Below, one piece after another: positions 8,014 through 16,684 of a stretch of DNA of 64,000 nt. Below the pieces are notes generated by a model. The model made no database searches. It was not told the DNA's origin and saw nothing but the letters and a program-made list of their open reading frames with translations. This stretch comes from Paraburkholderia fungorum (GTDB lineage Bacteria > Pseudomonadota > Gammaproteobacteria > Burkholderiales > Burkholderiaceae). The position numbers and the translations under genes were made by a program. The number at the start of each line of letters is the position of its first letter. The stretch's first letter is position 1. The stretch lies in contig NZ_MCAS01000011.1 in assembly GCF_003610895.1 (NCBI RefSeq), forward strand, positions 102,494 through 166,493, given 5' to 3'.

Positions 8014-9438
8014 ATGATCCAGCTTGCACATGAAGACGCTGCCTTGCCGGCCGACGCCATCGGTGAATTGATCGCCCAGCTTGGCGCCGAAGTCGTGACG
8101 CTGCCGGACGCATTCGGCAGCCGTAATTTCACGGACTGGAGCGGCGTGGCGGGTGCGCAGCCCCGCGCGCTGATCCGCCCACGCAATACAGCCGAAGTGG
8201 CGCGTGCGCTGGCGATCTGCCAGCGGCACCGGCAGCCTGTCGTGACGCAAGGCGGTTTGACCGGGCTGGCCGGCGGCGCCTGTCTGTGCGGCGGCGAAGT
8301 GGCGCTGAGTCTGGAGCGCATGAACGCGATCGAGTCGCTCGATACGGTATCGGGCACGATGACGGTTCAGACCGGCGCCCTGCTGCAAACCGTCCAGGAG
8401 GCGGCTCTCGCGGCGGGATGGTTCTTCCCGCTGGATCTGGGCGCGCGGGGCAGTTGCACGATCGGCGGCAATCTGGCTACCAACGCGGGCGGCAATCGCG
8501 TGATCCGCTACGGGATGATGCGCGACCAGGTGCTCGCCGTCGAAGCGGTGTGTGCCGACGGTGCCGTGATCGGCGAGTTGCAGCCGATGATCAAGAACAA
8601 CTGCGGCTACGACACGAGGAACCTGCTGATCGGCAGCGAAGGGACCCTAGCCGTGCTGACACGCGCGGTGTTGCGTTTGCGGCCCCGGCCGCGCTCGGTG
8701 GCCACGGCATGGTGCGGGCTCGCCGACTACGCGGCTGTGACGCGGCTGCTGACGGTTGCACAGGCGGAATTGCCGGCCGGCGTATCGGCCTTCGAGGTGA
8801 TGTGGCCGGGCTACTACGACTTCGTACTCGACCGGTTGCCCGCGTTGCGTGCTCCCCTCGCGCAGCGTCACGCGTTCTATGTGCTGCTCGAAAGCACGGG
8901 AGGCGATGCGGCGCGCCACACGGAGGATTTCGAGAACGCGCTTGCTGGTCTACTCGAAGACGGCACGGTGACCGACGCCGCGATCGCGTCGAACGAGCGC
9001 GATGCGCTCGCGTTCTGGGCGATCCGCGACGCACCGGGCGAGTACCCCAAGCTGATTCCCGGCATGGTGGCGTTCGATATCAGCTTCCCGATCGCGCAGA
9101 TCGGCGAGGTCGCGCAACGCTGCGAGACGGCGCTGAAAACGCGCTGGCCGGACTGCGTCGCGCTGGTCTATGGCCACCTCGGCGACGGCAATCTGCATGT
9201 CGTCGTGCATCGCCCAGGTATCTCGAAGGAAACGGCACGGGACATCGAAACGCTCGTATACGGCCTCACACGCGAATACAACGGCTCGGTATCGGCCGAG
9301 CACGGGATCGGGCTGAAGAAGCGCGATGTTCTCGGCCATACGCGCAAGCCCGAGCATGTCAGATCGATGCGTGCCATCAAGGCCGCGCTCGATCCCTGCA
9401 ACATTCTGAACCCTCACAAACTGTTTGGTACTGACTGA
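8014..9438 (+). CDS. FAD-linked oxidoreductase, GlcD / D-2-hydroxyglutarate dehydrogenase-like
   Basis: A 474-residue protein of the FAD-binding-4 plus FAD-oxidase C-terminal domain family. The FAD (PCMH) part spans roughly residues 40-220 with V-T-Q-G-G-L-T-G-L-A-G-G and G-G-N-L-A-T-N-A-G-G-N. The C-terminal part has the metal and substrate motifs Y-G-H-L-G-D-G-N-L-H and S-A-E-H-G-I-G-L-K-K. Family members oxidise D-2-hydroxyacids (lactate, glycolate, 2-hydroxyglutarate) to 2-oxoacids and pass electrons to quinones or electron-transfer flavoprotein. Being placed before the 2-oxoacid-oxidising IorAB suggests it supplies the 2-oxoacid. The ATG at 8014 is 14 bases after the MFS stop and has a weak ribosome-binding site. 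Confidence 0.88.
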   Translation: MIQLAHEDAALPADAIGELIAQLGAEVVTLPDAFGSRNFTDWSGVAGAQPRALIRPRNTAEVARALAICQRHRQPVVTQGGLTGLAGGACLCGGEVALSLERMNAIESLDTVSGTMTVQTGALLQTVQEAALAAGWFFPLDLGARGSCTIGGNLATNAGGNRVIRYGMMRDQVLAVEAVCADGAVIGELQPMIKNNCGYDTRNLLIGSEGTLAVLTRAVLRLRPRPRSVATAWCGLADYAAVTRLLTVAQAELPAGVSAFEVMWPGYYDFVLDRLPALRAPLAQRHAFYVLLESTGGDAARHTEDFENALAGLLEDGTVTDAAIASNERDALAFWAIRDAPGEYPKLIPGMVAFDISFPIAQIGEVAQRCETALKTRWPDCVALVYGHLGDGNLHVVVHRPGISKETARDIETLVYGLTREYNGSVSAEHGIGLKKRDVLGHTRKPEHVRSMRAIKAALDPCNILNPHKLFGTD

Positions 9439-9533
9439 GCCGTACCGGACGGCGCAGCACAAGGGGGCTGTTGCGCGCAGCAGACCGCCTTGTATGCCGC
9501 GGCCCGCACGCTCATCGCAAGGAAAGCATCGAC

Positions 9534-11780
9534 ATGGCTGAAAGATCGTTTAAGGCTGAAGTGGAGAAACTGCGCACGCCGGCAGGCGAGGAGTTTCGCG
9601 GCGAAGGTATTCTGGGCGTCACCAAGGCGCTGCTGCAATCGGGTGTGTCGTATGTGGCCGGTTATCAGGGGGCGCCGATTTCGCATCTGATGGACGTGCT
9701 CGCGGATGCCAATGACATTCTCGAAGAACTCGGCGTGCACTTCGAGAGCAGCGCGAGCGAAGCGACGGCCGCGGCGACGCTCGCAGCTTCCGTCAATTAT
9801 CCGCTGCGCGGCGCGGTCACGTTCAAGGCGACGGTGGGCACCAACGTCGCTTCGGACGCTCTGGCCAATCTCGCCTCAGGCGGTGTGACAGGCGGCGCGC
9901 TGATCATTGTGGGCGAGGATTACGGCGAGGGCTCGAGCATCATGCAGGAGCGCTCACATGCCTTCGCCATGAAGTCGCAGATCTGGTTGCTCGACCCGCG
10001 CCCGAACCTGCCTTCGATCGTCCATGCCGTCGAAAAGAGTTTCGAACTGTCCGAAGCGAGCAATACGCCGGTCATGCTGCAGATGCGGATCCGCGCGTGC
10101 CATGTCCATGGACGTTTCATCGCCAGCGAGAATATCCGGCCCGCGTTCACGCTCAAGGATGCGATCGAGAATCCGGTGCGCGACGTCAGCCGGATTGTCC
10201 TGCCGCCCGCGAGTTTTCTTCATGAAGAGGAGAAGATCCAGCGCCGCTGGCCGGCCGCGATCGAATTCATTAAACGCGAAAAGCTGAACGAGTTCTTCGG
10301 CGACGAACACGGCGATATCGGCATCGTCACGCAAGGCGGCATGTACAACACGCTGATGCGCGCGCTTCAATTGCTCGGTCTCGCGGACATTCACGGCAAT
10401 ACCGATGTGCCGCTCTATGTAATGAACGTCGCTTATCCGCTGGTCGACGACGAGGTCCGCGGCTTCTGCGAGAACAAACGTGCGGTGCTGATGATCGAGG
10501 AAGGTCAGCCGGAGTTCGTCGAACAGTCCGTCAACCTGATTCTCAGACAGGCGGATATCGGCGCGCGGCTGCACGGCAAGGATATGTTGCCGCGCGCCGG
10601 CGAATACACGCCGGTTGCGGTGATGAAGGGGCTACTGAAGTTCTTCGAACGCTATTGGCTGAATTGGAACGGCCGGGCGGCGCTGTCCGAGGGCGTGCTT
10701 GCGGCCATCGCGCCGCAGCGGCCGGTGTCCGTGCCGGTGCGCGTCGCAGCCGCCGGCGGGGCGGCGGACGATGAGGTGGCCGGGCAGGCCGTGGCACGGG
10801 TGGCCGAACCGCCCGTAGCGGCGCCGGCGCCTGAGTTGCATCCAAGGCCACCGTCGTTCTGCACCGGCTGTCCTGAACGGCCGATTTTCACCGCCATGAA
10901 ACTGGTGGAACGCGAACTCGGTGCACATCATGTCAGTTGCGACATTGGCTGCCATCTGTTTTCGATTCTGCCGCCGTTCAATCTCGGCGCGACAACGATG
11001 GGTTACGGGCTCGGCTGGGCCGGCTCCGCCGCGTTCAATACCCGCGAAACGCAGCGCCGCACGATCAGCATGATGGGCGACGGTGGCTTCTGGCACAACG
11101 GGCTGACGAGCGGTGTCGGCAATGCCGTGTTCAACAAAAACAATAACGTGCTGGTGATCGTCGACAACGGCTACTCAGCTGCAACGGGTGGCCAGGACAT
11201 CCTGTCGTCGCGCGCGGCCAACGCGATCCGCGCGACCAATAATCCGATTGAAACAGCGGTGCGCGGCGTCGGCGTGAAATGGGTCAGGACGATCACGCAT
11301 ACCTACAACGTCGCGCAGATGCGCGACACCTTGCGTGACGCGCTCACCACGCCCGAGACCGGGCCGAAGGTCATCATCGCGCAATCCGAATGCATGCTGA
11401 ACCGGCAGCGCCGCGTCAAGCCGCTGATGAAGAAACTGGCGAGCGAGGGTAAGCGCGTAGTGCGCGAGCGCTTCGGCGTCGATGCCGATACCTGCACGGG
11501 CGATCATTCGTGTATCCGCCTGTCAGGCTGTCCCTCGCTGACGGTGGCGGACAATCCCGATCCGCTGCGGCGCGAACCCGTTGCCGCCGTGCTGAACAGT
11601 TGCGTGGGTTGCGGCTTGTGCGGAGAGGTGTCGCACTCGGCGGTGCTGTGCCCGTCGTTCTATCGCGCGGAAGTCATTACGAACCCGGGCTGGTGGGACA
11701 GATTGTCGGCGCGCCTGGCGGGTGCCGTGATCGGCTGGTTGCAGAAACGCGTGGCTGCACGGGAGATCCGCTATGTCTGA
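9534..11780 (+). CDS. iorA: Indolepyruvate ferredoxin oxidoreductase alpha subunit
   Basis: Start ATG 9534 follows AAGGAAA; 748 residues. The N-terminal part is the pyrimidine domain of 2-oxoacid:acceptor oxidoreductases (G-Y-Q-G-A-P-I-S-H, E-S-S-A-S-E-A). The central part carries F-C-T-G-C-P-E-R-P and the TPP/magnesium motif G-D-G-G-F-W-H-N-G ending at V-D-N-G-Y. The C-terminal part carries cysteine clusters (C-T-G-D-H-S-C with G-C-P-S, then C-V-G-C-G-L-C with a later C-P) expected to bind [4Fe-4S] clusters. The enzyme converts aryl pyruvates to aryl-acetyl-CoA (or the acid) with electron transfer to ferredoxin. It overlaps the beta-subunit gene by 8 bases. Such enzymes also work in aerobic Proteobacteria. 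Confidence 0.92.
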   Translation: MAERSFKAEVEKLRTPAGEEFRGEGILGVTKALLQSGVSYVAGYQGAPISHLMDVLADANDILEELGVHFESSASEATAAATLAASVNYPLRGAVTFKATVGTNVASDALANLASGGVTGGALIIVGEDYGEGSSIMQERSHAFAMKSQIWLLDPRPNLPSIVHAVEKSFELSEASNTPVMLQMRIRACHVHGRFIASENIRPAFTLKDAIENPVRDVSRIVLPPASFLHEEEKIQRRWPAAIEFIKREKLNEFFGDEHGDIGIVTQGGMYNTLMRALQLLGLADIHGNTDVPLYVMNVAYPLVDDEVRGFCENKRAVLMIEEGQPEFVEQSVNLILRQADIGARLHGKDMLPRAGEYTPVAVMKGLLKFFERYWLNWNGRAALSEGVLAAIAPQRPVSVPVRVAAAGGAADDEVAGQAVARVAEPPVAAPAPELHPRPPSFCTGCPERPIFTAMKLVERELGAHHVSCDIGCHLFSILPPFNLGATTMGYGLGWAGSAAFNTRETQRRTISMMGDGGFWHNGLTSGVGNAVFNKNNNVLVIVDNGYSAATGGQDILSSRAANAIRATNNPIETAVRGVGVKWVRTITHTYNVAQMRDTLRDALTTPETGPKVIIAQSECMLNRQRRVKPLMKKLASEGKRVVRERFGVDADTCTGDHSCIRLSGCPSLTVADNPDPLRREPVAAVLNSCVGCGLCGEVSHSAVLCPSFYRAEVITNPGWWDRLSARLAGAVIGWLQKRVAAREIRYV

Positions 11781-13395
11781 GCGTCCGATCGGTATCGCGA
11801 TTCTGGCGATGGGAGGCGAGGGCGGCGGCGTGCTCGCCGACTGGATCGTCGATCTGGCCGAACACGAGGGCTATCCGGCGCAGACCACGTCGGTGCCGGG
11901 CGTTGCGCAGCGCACCGGCGCGACGATCTACTACGTCGAGTTTCGTCCCTGCGCGCTCGATGCTCACGACCGCGCGCACGAGCCGGTTCTGTCGCTCGTG
12001 CCGACGCCGGGCGACGTCGACATTGTGCTGGCATCCGAGTTGATGGAGATGGGGCGTGCGATCCAGCGTGGACTCGTCACGCCGGACAGGACCACGCTGA
12101 TCGCCTCCACTCACCGCGTGTATTCGATGACCGAGAAGACGTCGATGAGCGACGGCCGCGTCGATCCTCGTCCATTTGTCGCGCAGGCGCAGAAAGCCGC
12201 GAAGCATTTCGTCCACGCCGATTTCGCACGGATCGCCGAGAACAACGGGAGCGTGATCAGTGCGGCTTTGTTCGGTGCACTGGCGGGCGCCAACGCGCTG
12301 CCTTTTTCGCGTGAGCAATTCGAAGCCGCGATCAAACGGGCGGGCGTCGGTGTGCAAAGCAGTCTCAAGGCCTTTGCTGCGGGATTCGAAACGGCGGTGG
12401 GGGCGGGCAGCAATACGGCTCAGGAAAAGGCCCGGCTGCCGGGCGATGCTGTGCCGGCACGGCGGAGTCAGCCATTCGATATCGGTGCGGCGAACCATCC
12501 GGAGATCGCCGCGCTTGATCGACGCATACAAAGCGAATTTCCCGTTGAAGTCGCGGACATTCTGCACCGTGCGGTGCGCCGACTCGCGGACTATCAGGAC
12601 GCGGGGTACGCGCACGCGTATCTGGAACGCCTCAAACCACTGCATGCCGCGGACGATGCTGCCACCTACGCGGTGCGCGGCGACGAATTGCTGCTCGCCG
12701 AAACGGCGCGGCATCTTGCGCTCTGGATGTCGTATGAAGACACCGTGCGAGTCGCCGAACTGAAAATCCGCGCTACCCGGTTCACCCGTGTGCGAGACGA
12801 GGTCAAAGCTACGCCCGAACAACTGTTGCACATCAACGAATTTCTGCATCCCCGGGTCGAGGAGATTGCCGACACGCTGCCAGCCGCGCTGGGCCGCTGG
12901 CTGCTGAAGCCAGGCGCACTGCGTTCGATGGTCGAGCGGTTGACATCGCGCGGACGCGTTGTGCGGACCACTTCGTTGCGCGGTTTCCTGATGCTGTATG
13001 GCGTAGCTTCGCTGCGTGGCGCGCGGCGCCGTTCCTTGCGCTACCAGCGCGAGCACGCGGAAATCGACGCGTGGCTGGCACGCACGCTGCGCTACGCAGC
13101 TCGCGACTATTCGCTCGCGCTTGAGATTGCGCGCAGTCAGCGTCTCGTGAAGGGCTACGGCGACACGCACGCGCGGGGCATGCGTAACTACAGAAAGATC
13201 GAGGCCGTCATACCGCTCGTGGCCCGAACCGCCGCGCCGGCCGCTCGTCTGAAAGCGCTCTGCGAAGCCGCGCTGGCCGACGAAGAGGGCGAGCGTCTCG
13301 ACGCGCTTCTCGATGAGCTGCGGCGCAACGACCGGCGAACCGGGCAGGACAGCGCGGACGTGGCGTCCGCCACTGTGAGTTCCGCCACGCATTGA
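11773..13395 (+). CDS. iorB: Indolepyruvate oxidoreductase beta subunit with DUF6537-type C-terminal extension
   Basis: The 540-residue product is much longer than archaeal IorB (about 200). Residues 1-200 are the gamma-type 2-oxoacid oxidoreductase domain (A-I-L-A-M-G-G-E-G-G-G-V-L-A opening, T-T-S-V-P-G-V-A-Q-R-T-G-A-T, then A-S-E-L-M-E-M-G-R-A). The remaining about 320 residues are helical and match the extension found in proteobacterial IorB proteins (DUF6537). GGGAG lies 7 bases before the ATG, which overlaps the alpha-subunit stop. Forms the catalytic complex with the preceding product. Confidence 0.9.
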   Translation: MSERPIGIAILAMGGEGGGVLADWIVDLAEHEGYPAQTTSVPGVAQRTGATIYYVEFRPCALDAHDRAHEPVLSLVPTPGDVDIVLASELMEMGRAIQRGLVTPDRTTLIASTHRVYSMTEKTSMSDGRVDPRPFVAQAQKAAKHFVHADFARIAENNGSVISAALFGALAGANALPFSREQFEAAIKRAGVGVQSSLKAFAAGFETAVGAGSNTAQEKARLPGDAVPARRSQPFDIGAANHPEIAALDRRIQSEFPVEVADILHRAVRRLADYQDAGYAHAYLERLKPLHAADDAATYAVRGDELLLAETARHLALWMSYEDTVRVAELKIRATRFTRVRDEVKATPEQLLHINEFLHPRVEEIADTLPAALGRWLLKPGALRSMVERLTSRGRVVRTTSLRGFLMLYGVASLRGARRRSLRYQREHAEIDAWLARTLRYAARDYSLALEIARSQRLVKGYGDTHARGMRNYRKIEAVIPLVARTAAPAARLKALCEAALADEEGERLDALLDELRRNDRRTGQDSADVASATVSSATH

Positions 13396-13483
13396 CAGCT
13401 TGCACAACCGGTTGCAGACGCATTCAGCGCGATCCGCAACCGCCCGTATCGAACTGACACTCGACCGTACAAAGGAACCCGTC

Positions 13484-14269
13484 ATGCCGACTCTGCTGAA
13501 CCAGCTTGCCCACGCGCTCGAACAGGGCACGATTCAGGTGATCGATCTGAGCCAGAGCCTTCACCACCGCACGCCGATCATCTCGCTGCCGCCTCAGTAT
13601 GGACAAAGCGCACCATTTCGCATGGAGGAGATTTCGCGCTATGACGAACGCGGCCCTGGCTGGTACTGGAACAATTTGTCCTGCGGCGAACATACCGGTA
13701 CGCACTTCGATGCGCCGGTTCACTGGGTGACGGGCAAGGACTTTGCCGACAATACGACCGACACGATTCCGGTCGGCAACTTTATCGCGCCGGCCTGCGT
13801 GATCGACGTGTCGGCGCGCGTGAAGGAGGATAGCGACTATCTGTTGACCGTTGCCGACGTAGAGGCGTGGGAGGCGGAGCACGGCCGCATTCCCGCGGGC
13901 TCATGGGTGTTGATGCGCACGGACTGGTCGCGGCGCACCGATCCCGACGCGTTCCTGAATGCGCGCGAGGACGGTAGTCATACGCCGGGGCCGCATCCCG
14001 ATCTGCCCGAGTTTCTGGCGCGGGAGCGCGATGTGCTCGGCTGGGGCGCCGAAGGTGTGGGAACCGATGCGGGTCAGGCTTATGCGTTCTCGAAGCCATT
14101 CCCGTGTCATTCGACGATGCACGGCAACAACAAATTCGGGCTCGCGAGCCTGGTCAACCTGGACCGATTGCCCGCGACCGGCGCGATGCTGATTACGCCG
14201 CCACTGAAGATCGTTGGCGGCTCGGGAAGCCCTTGCCGGGTGCTCGCGCTCGTTGAGCGCGGAGTCTGA
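13484..14269 (+). CDS. Cyclase-family metal hydrolase (KynB / arylformamidase-like)
   Basis: Start ATG 13484 follows AAAGGA; 261 residues. The cyclase-family signature H-T-G-T-H-F-D-A-P-V-H lies at residues 70-80 and supplies metal-binding His and Asp residues. The opening V-I-D-L-S-Q-S-L-H and the later M-R-T-D-W-S also fit. Known members include bacterial kynurenine formamidase KynB and isatin hydrolase, which hydrolyse an N-formyl or lactam bond. Together with the kynureninase-like gene at the other end of the cluster this suggests hydrolysis of an amide, lactam or formamide intermediate, but the cluster lacks a tryptophan dioxygenase, so ordinary kynurenine breakdown is not supported. It is the last gene of the plus-strand run. 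Confidence 0.85.
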   Translation: MPTLLNQLAHALEQGTIQVIDLSQSLHHRTPIISLPPQYGQSAPFRMEEISRYDERGPGWYWNNLSCGEHTGTHFDAPVHWVTGKDFADNTTDTIPVGNFIAPACVIDVSARVKEDSDYLLTVADVEAWEAEHGRIPAGSWVLMRTDWSRRTDPDAFLNAREDGSHTPGPHPDLPEFLARERDVLGWGAEGVGTDAGQAYAFSKPFPCHSTMHGNNKFGLASLVNLDRLPATGAMLITPPLKIVGGSGSPCRVLALVERGV

Positions 14270-14278
14270 TGCTGATGC

Positions 14279-14304
14279 GCTGACGTGCTGACGTGCTGAC
14301 GTGC
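14279..14304. repeat. Three tandem 8-base repeats (GCTGACGT)
   Basis: The unit GCTGACGT occurs three times in a row, followed by GC and preceded by a diverged copy (GCTGATGC). It lies in the 99-base gap between the cyclase stop and the convergent LysR stop. It could be slippage-prone DNA or half-sites for a bZIP-like or LysR-like protein; no role can be assigned. Confidence 0.6.
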
Positions 14305-14368
14305 GGCCGGGTCCGGTTCCAGGGCACGCACCAGGTTGTATTCCACTCGATCGCTGGAGCACGGCGCG

Positions 14369-15259
14369 TCATCTGCGCGCCGCACTCTCCAGACACGACA
14401 CGAACTGCGCAACCGCAGGTGTCGGCAACAGATCGCGCCGCGAAATAATGCTCAGATCGTAACCAGGCATGGTTTCTTCGATATTCGCCACATGAATCCC
14501 GAGCGGCGTCACCATGGTCGCCAGCGCCTTGGTGAAGCAGCCGATCATATCCGTCTGCGAGACGAGCCCGAGCGCCACCGCAAATGACGAAGGCGCATGC
14601 AGCAAGCGTTTGGGTACAGGCAGGCCATGCGTCGTGAACATGGTAGTCAGCACGCTCTGGGAGAAATGGTCGGAGCCGCCCGTGGCAATCCATTCCGCGT
14701 CGAGCAACTGCTCCAGCCGGGTCGAGTTTTCAAGCGGATGACCGGCGCGCATCGCAACCACGAACTGCGTTGAATAAAGCGGCACCTGGACCAGATCGCT
14801 CTCGAGTTCAGGGACATGGCGAATCGCCGCGATGTCGATCTTGCCGCTGCGCAGTTGCGCCAACGCGTCCAGCACGGTGACTTCCTGCATATGCAGCTTG
14901 ACGAGCGGCATGGCACGGCGAAACGCCGTCACCGCCTTTGGCAGGAAGGTCAGCGCAACAGACGGCATGGTTCCGATACTGACCTTTCCCATCAATTCGC
15001 CGCTCACCTGCTTGACCGATTCAATGGTGCGTTGCATGTCGGCCAGCAATTGCTCGGCGCGCGGCAGCAGCGCGCGGCCGCATTCGGTGAGTTCGATGCC
15101 CCGTACGCCGCGCGTTACCAGTTCCACTTTCAATGCGCCTTCCAGTTCGCGGATCGTGCGCGTGACCGCCGGCTGCGTGAGGTCGAGATCGCGCGCGGCG
15201 CCTCGCAGGCTGCCGTGATGCGCGGCGGCGACGAATGCCTGTAGCTGCTGAAGTTTCAT
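14369..15259 (-). CDS. LysR-family regulator divergent to the porin gene
   Basis: 296 residues from ATG 15259 (M-K-L-Q-Q-L-Q-A-F). A longer frame to 15460 exists, but its extra 67 residues would cross the porin start and have no LysR character. The HTH (residues 1-60: G-S-L-R-G-A-A-R-D-L, L-T-Q-P-A-V-T-R-T-I-R-E-L-E) and a two-lobed ligand domain (V-S-I-G-T-M-P-S-V-A opening) are clear, most like the CbsR/AbgR-type group. Divergent from the porin and acylase genes with an inverted repeat in the 200-base gap, so it most likely controls them and itself. Confidence 0.9.
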   Translation of the reverse strand: MKLQQLQAFVAAAHHGSLRGAARDLDLTQPAVTRTIRELEGALKVELVTRGVRGIELTECGRALLPRAEQLLADMQRTIESVKQVSGELMGKVSIGTMPSVALTFLPKAVTAFRRAMPLVKLHMQEVTVLDALAQLRSGKIDIAAIRHVPELESDLVQVPLYSTQFVVAMRAGHPLENSTRLEQLLDAEWIATGGSDHFSQSVLTTMFTTHGLPVPKRLLHAPSSFAVALGLVSQTDMIGCFTKALATMVTPLGIHVANIEETMPGYDLSIISRRDLLPTPAVAQFVSCLESAARR

Positions 15260-15325
15260 AGGGTTAACGCGGGAGATAAGGTCTGGTGATCGGGGTGAAT
15301 AAAAAAGCATCTTATTTGAACAAAA

Positions 15326-15348
15326 TGGCGCCGATATATTGAGCGCCA
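15326..15348. promoter_or_regulatory. Inverted repeat with LysR-box geometry between LysR and porin
   Basis: Perfect 6-base arms TGGCGC (15326-15331) and GCGCCA (15343-15348) are separated by 11 bases, matching the T-N11-A layout of LysR binding sites. It lies 67 bases before the LysR start and 112 bases before the porin start, so it could serve both. Geometry and location are seen; binding is inferred. Confidence 0.45.
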
Positions 15349-15459
15349 CTTGATCGCGTTGACCCGAATTGTGCACGACGCACGACAACGTGACACATCG
15401 CATCGACTGAAACCGAATCAGGATCCGATCTGTTAATTGAACTGAGCGTCTCAACCACA

Positions 15460-16617
15460 ATGAAGAAAAAAATCATCTTGATCGCCACGTTAGGATTGCC
15501 AGCATTCGCCGTTCCGGCTTTCGGACAAAGCAGTCTTTCACTGTCGGGCGTCATGGACGAGGGCCTCGTCGTCACCAACCACGCGAATCCGCACGGCGAT
15601 GCCGCTTATCAGTTCCAGAGCGGCTACGCGCAAAGCAACATCGTCACGCTCAGTGGCACGGAAGATCTCGGTGGCGGACGAAAGATCACGTTCGTGCGCA
15701 AGACTTCGTTCGATATCAACAGTGGGCTATCCGCTCCGGCTCGAACGTATATCGGCATGTCGGATGAAAAGCTGGGCACCGTCACGCTCGGCCGTCAGTA
15801 CGACTCCGTCCTCGATTATCTTGCCCCCGTGACAGCCAACGGCAACTGGGGCGGCGTGCTGCTTTCACACCCGCTGGATAACGACAATACGGACGGGTCG
15901 TTTCTGGTGAACAACGCTATCAAGTACGCGAGCGTGGAGTTTGCCGGTTTCCAGTTCGGCGGCATGTACGGTTTTAGCAACGACACGAAATTTGCCGACG
16001 ACCGTCTGTACAGCTTTGGGGCGCAGTATGTGCACGGCCCACTGCAGCTTGCCGCGGCCTACCTGCAGGCCGACAACCCCGGCGCGCAAAACAGTGGCGC
16101 GACACCGGTTGGCGACGTGAACTTCACGGCAGCACGGTTACGCATCTTCGGCGCCGGCATCAACTATCAGATCGGGTCCGCAACGCTCGGTTTCGTCTAT
16201 TCCAATACGAATGTCGGGAAACCGGTGAGTTCGAGCTGGTACACCGGTTCGTCGGGCACGACCCAGTTGGCCGGCAGCGGGCCGGATGCGTTCAGCCTGT
16301 TGAGGTTTCAGAACCTGGAATTCACCGGAACCTATCAGGTCACGCCGAGTTTCTTCGTCGGCGCGCAATACGTCTATACGCTGCTTGACGCCAATACGGC
16401 GGCGAGAAACATGAGCCTGAAATTTCATACGGCTGGGTTGATGGCGGATTACGTCCTGTCGAAGCGCACAGACATCTATGTGCAAGGCGCCTATGAAAAG
16501 GTCGCGGGCGACAAGACGGGCACCGTACTCGATTACGCCTATATCACCGGGGCCGGTGGGATTTCGTCGACCTCGAGTCAGATCGCGTTGCGCGCCGCGA
16601 TCCGTCACAGATTCTGA
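15460..16617 (+). CDS. Gram-negative porin (OmpC-like, betaproteobacterial)
   Basis: A 385-residue outer-membrane protein with a signal peptide (M-K-K-K-I-I-L-I-A-T start, cleavage near A-F-G-Q) and the opening S-S-L-S-L-S-G-V-M-D-E-G typical of betaproteobacterial trimeric porins. The P-A-R-T-Y-I-G-M-S motif and the L-G-R-Q-Y-D-S motif are constriction-loop/strand signatures. The C terminus ends I-R-H-R-F, with the terminal Phe needed for BAM recognition. It is divergent from a LysR gene and followed 67 bases later by an acylase, suggesting a regulated porin for a substrate of that enzyme. Confidence 0.93.
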   Translation: MKKKIILIATLGLPAFAVPAFGQSSLSLSGVMDEGLVVTNHANPHGDAAYQFQSGYAQSNIVTLSGTEDLGGGRKITFVRKTSFDINSGLSAPARTYIGMSDEKLGTVTLGRQYDSVLDYLAPVTANGNWGGVLLSHPLDNDNTDGSFLVNNAIKYASVEFAGFQFGGMYGFSNDTKFADDRLYSFGAQYVHGPLQLAAAYLQADNPGAQNSGATPVGDVNFTAARLRIFGAGINYQIGSATLGFVYSNTNVGKPVSSSWYTGSSGTTQLAGSGPDAFSLLRFQNLEFTGTYQVTPSFFVGAQYVYTLLDANTAARNMSLKFHTAGLMADYVLSKRTDIYVQGAYEKVAGDKTGTVLDYAYITGAGGISSTSSQIALRAAIRHRF

Positions 16618-16634
16618 ACGGCCTGAAGCCGTTC
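16616..16634 (+). other. Hairpin at the porin stop codon
   Basis: A perfect 7-base-pair stem GAACGGC / GCCGTTC with a 5-base loop overlaps the porin stop. No U-tract follows, so it is not a standard terminator. It may reduce read-through into the acylase gene or protect the porin transcript. Confidence 0.45.
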
Positions 16635-16684
16635 AATGTCTTCCTCACGTGCTTTCCAATAACTGAAAAAATCCAGAAGGTACT

